A stretch of DNA of 56,489 bases from Streptomyces triticisoli (GTDB taxonomy: Bacteria > Actinomycetota > Actinomycetes > Streptomycetales > Streptomycetaceae). The translations under genes and the position numbers were made by a program. The notes under the pieces were generated by a model that saw nothing but the letters and a program-made list of their open reading frames with translations, did no database searches and was not told the DNA's origin. Below, in pieces: positions 54,501-56,489 of this stretch; position 1 is the stretch's first letter; each line of letters begins with the position of its first letter. The stretch is from NCBI RefSeq assembly GCF_003270085.1, contig NZ_QFDQ01000010.1, forward strand, positions 1 through 56,489, written 5' to 3'.

Positions 54501-54850
54501 ACGGTGGCGCGGACGTAGCCGAGCTCGTCGTAGGCGAGGCCCACGGCGCCGCCCTTGACCGCGTCCAGCTGCTTGGCGACCTGCTCGGTCTGCCCGGGAG
54601 CGGTGGCGATCATCATCGTGACGTGCTTGGCGCCCTCGGCCTTGGCCTCGGCGAGCAGTTCGGCGTCGCCCGAACCGAGTTTGTCGTCCGCCGGCTTGAC
54701 GGCCGGGTCGGTGGGCACCGGGCCGTCCTGGGCGGCGGCCATGGATATCGGCCCTGCCATGGAGAGCGCGGCCACCACGCCTGCCGCCGTGGCGATGCGG
54801 GCCAGGCGTCTGGCACCGGTGAGCGGTGCGCGCTGGGGGTCGGAGGTCAT
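51536..54850 (-). CDS. Secreted subtilisin-like S8 serine protease with pre-peptidase C-terminal domain
   Basis: 1104 residues from the ATG at 54850, with AAGGGA about 6 bp upstream; an ATG at 54856 is too close to it. Signal peptide RRLARIATAAGVVAALSMAG, ending near AAAQDG. An inhibitor-I9-like propeptide is probable before residue 150. S8 triad: Asp near 212 (IGIIDTGVDLAHP), His near 390 (GSHGTHVAGITAANS), Ser near 584 (QGTSMASPQAAGASALLLSA). A long insert between Asp and His carries FTYGSETWKAPAGDYQ. Beta-sandwich domains and a C-terminal PPC-like domain (DLDLYVFNAAGQRVAYSAAG) follow. It digests extracellular protein, probably during growth on protein or in development. Single gene; a 20-bp palindrome lies in its upstream region. 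Confidence 0.93.
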   Translation of the reverse strand: MTSDPQRAPLTGARRLARIATAAGVVAALSMAGPISMAAAQDGPVPTDPAVKPADDKLGSGDAELLAEAKAEGAKHVTMMIATAPGQTEQVAKQLDAVKGGAVGLAYDELGYVRATVPTAKADSAIAAAAKLSSVHAIDLNQDIPLDDPRPDAGSAKGGGKGKGNTTYPGPDKKTPAANPYNPSHETGAVDFVKKNPKADGRGVTIGIIDTGVDLAHPALQKTTTGERKIVDWVTATDPIVDGDRTWRPMVDSVSGPVFTYGSETWKAPAGDYQVSTFEERFTVGGDANGDVNRDGDTTDSWGVLYDPAAGTVRVDLNNNNDFTDDTPMKPYKDGFQIGYFGTDDPKTDVVERQPFVVEIRKDVPMDPYGGSWAGQKADFVNIGLIQGSHGTHVAGITAANSLFGGKMNGAAPGAKIVSSRACVWSGGCTSVALTEGMIDLVVNRGVDIVNMSIGGLPALNDGNNARAQLYTRLIDTYGVQLVISAGNSGPGLNTIGDPSLADKVLSVGASVSKETWAANYGSVVSRSYAMMPFSSRGPREDGGFTPVISAPGAAINTTQTWAPGGPVAEAGYSLPAGYSMLQGTSMASPQAAGASALLLSAAKQKRIDLTPAKLRTALTSTAQHIEGEHPHSEGAGLIDIVKAWKSIEKGASAHEYAVKAPVSTSLSWALKTPDFGTGLYDREGGLKKGQKKTYDVQVTRTTGPAGTVKHRLGLKNDDDTFRIVGSREVSLPLNKPVTVKIEARPGAAGVHSAILEVDDRRTEGVDKQIMLTVVVSADIAKPSWTHSVSGSVQRNSPQSYFVTVPEGAKTLEISMSGLKDGSQTRFIAIHPYGTPVDPSSTVNCYPNYNNPANTCRPDVRSYAKPMPGVWEIEVESRRTSPLLDNPFELTAAVYGLDFSPAVQTVEEAKAGTPTSVDWTLTNKLAGLDAKLRGGSLGSSKSDRPTIADGDTHTRTVVVPAGAERLDVAIGNVSDAGADLDLYVFNAAGQRVAYSAAGGSEESVSIANPAPGTYTIEIDAYSAPTGSTAYDYRDVYYSAALGSVKVDESEVYALAPNGTAQITADVVANEPAPAGREFFGEVQVLNTRGTVAGLGSVKIGKVIP

Positions 54851-54888
54851 TGGCATCCCTTGTAGGTAAAGGAACCAGAAGAGGTATG

Positions 54889-54908
54889 CGCGATCGGATC
54901 CGATCGCG
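54889..54908. repeat. Perfect 20-bp palindrome upstream of the protease gene
   Basis: A perfect palindrome centred on GGATCC (core GCGATCGGA/TCCGATCGC), 39 bp before the protease start. May be an operator, or a hairpin in the 5' leader. Confidence 0.75.
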
Positions 54909-55100
54909 GCCGTCCGGATTTCGGAGCCGGATGGTCGCTCAGGTCTACCTAAAGGGAAGTTGTTTGACGAGAGTTGACCATGGCGGGATGTGTCCATGGC
55001 GTACTTCCGCCACGCGCCATCCGGGAGATAGCCGCCCAAACCGTGTCGGTTTCCCCGGGGTTGAGTCGGCCCTCTCCGGGTGACGCCGTAACGTCCCCCC

Positions 55101-55556
55101 ATGCAAAAGGAGTTGAGGGTGGCGGCCTACGCCGTATGCGTGAGGGACGGACGGCTGCTGATGGCCCGCTGGGTGGCCGGCGACGGCACCCGCCGCTGGA
55201 CCCTGCCCGGCGGCGGCATGGAACACGGCGAGGACCCCTACGACACCGTCGTACGCGAGGCCGAGGAGGAGACCGGCTACACCGTCGAACCGGTCGCCCT
55301 CCTGGGCCTGGACTCCGTCCGCCGCACCTACCCGCGCCGTCTGGGCACCCACGCCGACTTCCACGGCCTGCGCATCCTCTACGAGGCCCGCGTCACCGGC
55401 GGCGAACTGCGCCACGAGGCGGGCGGCTCCACGGACCGCGCCGCCTGGCACCCCCTGGAGGCGGTCCCCGCACTGCCCCGGGTCGGCCTGGTCGACGCGG
55501 GGCTGCGCCTGTGGCGCGAGCGCCCGCCGGCGGGGAAACCGGCGGGCACGAGCTGA
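55101..55556 (+). CDS. NUDIX hydrolase
   Basis: 151 residues from the ATG at 55101 (MQKELRVAAYAVCVRDGRLL). A GTG at 55119 has a better RBS (AAGGAG, 6 bp) and would remove six residues. The Nudix box is complete: GGGMEHGEDPYDTVVREAEEETGY. Members cleave nucleoside-diphosphate-linked compounds; the substrate is unknown. A TAACGT that could be a -10 ends 6 bp before the ATG. It diverges from the protease gene and shares a terminator with the following minus-strand gene. Confidence 0.93.
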   Translation: MQKELRVAAYAVCVRDGRLLMARWVAGDGTRRWTLPGGGMEHGEDPYDTVVREAEEETGYTVEPVALLGLDSVRRTYPRRLGTHADFHGLRILYEARVTGGELRHEAGGSTDRAAWHPLEAVPALPRVGLVDAGLRLWRERPPAGKPAGTS

Positions 55557-55575
55557 AGGGGCTCCCGGCGCACAC

Positions 55576-55615
55576 GAGGAGGGACCGCCGGGATCGGCCC
55601 CGGCGGTCCCTCCTC
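55576..55615. terminator. Perfect 17-bp hairpin, bidirectional terminator
   Basis: Arms 55576-55592 and 55599-55615 with a 6-nt loop, between the convergent NUDIX gene and the nuclease-fold gene. Confidence 0.9.
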
Positions 55616-55654
55616 TCCCCTCCTGACTCTCCCCTCCTGACGCGTCCCGGTCCG

Positions 55655-56489
55655 TCACTGCCGGGGCAGCACCACGACAAACGCGGCCGGGGCGCGGTCG
55701 GCGGCCGCCATCAGGGCGGTGCGGACGACCGCCGCCTGCTGCTCCAGCGCGTCGCGCAGCTTCTTGGGGGTGAGGTGGACGACCGTGATGCCCAGCCGCT
55801 CCAGGTGCTCGCGCTTGCGGGCGTACTCCGACCCCTGGGCGTCCTCGTCCTGCCGGGAGGCGCGGGTGTCCAGCTCCACCGCGACCGCCTGCTCGGGCCA
55901 GTACGCGTCCAGGCCGCCCAGATGGGGGCCGCCCGGCAGCCGCAGGTCCACGTTCCAGACCGGGTCGGGCAGGCCGTACTCGCGGACCATCCGGTACAGC
56001 CGGTCCTCCGCGAGCGCCCGCCCTTCGGCCAGCAGCAGGTTGACGGCATCGACGACGTGAGGCCGGGCCAGGAGCTTCGCACTTGTCAACTCCCTTACGA
56101 CTGCCGTCGGTTCGCAGTAACCGCCGCGCACCGCCTCGGTCAGGAGCCGGCGTACCGTGCCCGCGTCCGACAGCCGGGCCACCGCGTCCGCCAGGGCGCG
56201 CGGCACCGGGGCCACCGGCAGCCCGGTGACCAGGTCCGCCGTGGGCAGTCCGGCCGTACGGACGATCCGGGCGCAGCCCGTCGAACGCAGCCGTCGGCCG
56301 CGCTCCACCAGGACGTCGATCTTCTCCAGCGAGGGCAGGGGAGGCGCGGCGGTGAAACCGTGCAGGGCCAGGGCCGCCAGGCCGGTGACCATCACCTCGG
56401 CGTACAGCACCGGGCGGTGCGGGGCCTGGGCGGTCGGCTGCGCGGGCACCCCGGGCGCCGGCCGGGGCAGCGGGCCGCGCGCCGCGTAC
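55655..56489 (-). CDS. Vsr/DUF559-like nuclease-fold protein (5' end outside window)
   Basis: The frame is open from the window edge to the stop at 55655, at least 277 codons; a GTG at 56449 is possible, but the sequence before it looks coding, so the true start is probably outside. The N-terminal part (VLYAEVMVTGLAALALHGF ... IDVLVERGRRLRSTGCARIVRT) resembles the AbiEi-like head of actinobacterial proteins. The C-terminal part has the very-short-patch/DUF559 nuclease pattern (LGGLDAYWPEQAVAVELDTR, then YARKREHLERLGITVVHLTP). Function unknown; often annotated as hypothetical. Confidence 0.75.
   Translation of the reverse strand, partial: YAARGPLPRPAPGVPAQPTAQAPHRPVLYAEVMVTGLAALALHGFTAAPPLPSLEKIDVLVERGRRLRSTGCARIVRTAGLPTADLVTGLPVAPVPRALADAVARLSDAGTVRRLLTEAVRGGYCEPTAVVRELTSAKLLARPHVVDAVNLLLAEGRALAEDRLYRMVREYGLPDPVWNVDLRLPGGPHLGGLDAYWPEQAVAVELDTRASRQDEDAQGSEYARKREHLERLGITVVHLTPKKLRDALEQQAAVVRTALMAAADRAPAAFVVVLPRQ

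Noticed and set aside
51398..54865. Plus-strand open frame of 1155 codons opposite the S8 protease
   Set aside because: Shadow frame; the protease reading has the complete catalytic triad and signal peptide.

Overview
The window is chromosomal DNA of a high-GC actinomycete, almost certainly a Streptomyces. The evidence is the very high GC in third codon positions, GTG starts, GGAGG-type ribosome binding sites, the WhiJ/AbaA-type regulator set (XRE-DUF5753, DUF397, HATPase) and the gene neighbourhood malQ - pepN - asd - ECF sigma - S8 protease. No rRNA, tRNA or CRISPR array was seen. Both ends of the window cut genes.

1-10.4 kb (minus strand): one long signalling operon in the order glnX-like membrane sensor, glnH-like amino-acid-binding protein, coiled-coil protein, PknG-type Ser/Thr kinase, PP2C phosphatase, VWA protein and a zinc-ribbon protein cut by the window edge (probably FHA). 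It extends the mycobacterial glnX-glnH-pknG module with a phosphatase, a VWA and a probable phospho-reader.

10.8-20 kb: a BadF-type sugar kinase with a GH4 phospho-glycosidase, a Uma2 nuclease-fold protein, an MscS channel, an HNH endonuclease, a whiJ-like regulator cluster with two small toxin/antitoxin-like genes, and a berberine-bridge-type FAD oxidase.

20.2-35 kb (accessory region): a DasR-box-like palindrome precedes a secreted LamG protein. Next is a 2291-residue RHS/YD-repeat polymorphic toxin carrying a HINT peptidase and a C-terminal nucleotidyltransferase-like warhead. It is followed at once by a small DUF5958-like gene (candidate immunity), two strong hairpins and a tyrosine integrase that has lost its start. 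Then come a VOC protein, an orphan HicB-like gene and an antitoxin/PIN pair lying between two copies of the 3' end of an ABC permease gene. The toxin tip and its neighbour are visibly less GC-rich than the RHS core.

35-45.5 kb: an FtsX permease/ATPase/PadR operon with a palindromic operator, a secreted GH84-like protein with changed catalytic residues, a small repeat-containing protein abutting malQ, a small membrane protein and a group A flavin monooxygenase.

45.5-56.5 kb (conserved core): pepN, asd, an ECF sigma factor with a candidate autoregulatory promoter and a membrane partner, a secreted subtilisin-like protease, a NUDIX hydrolase and a partial nuclease-fold protein. Several genes end in long perfect hairpins.
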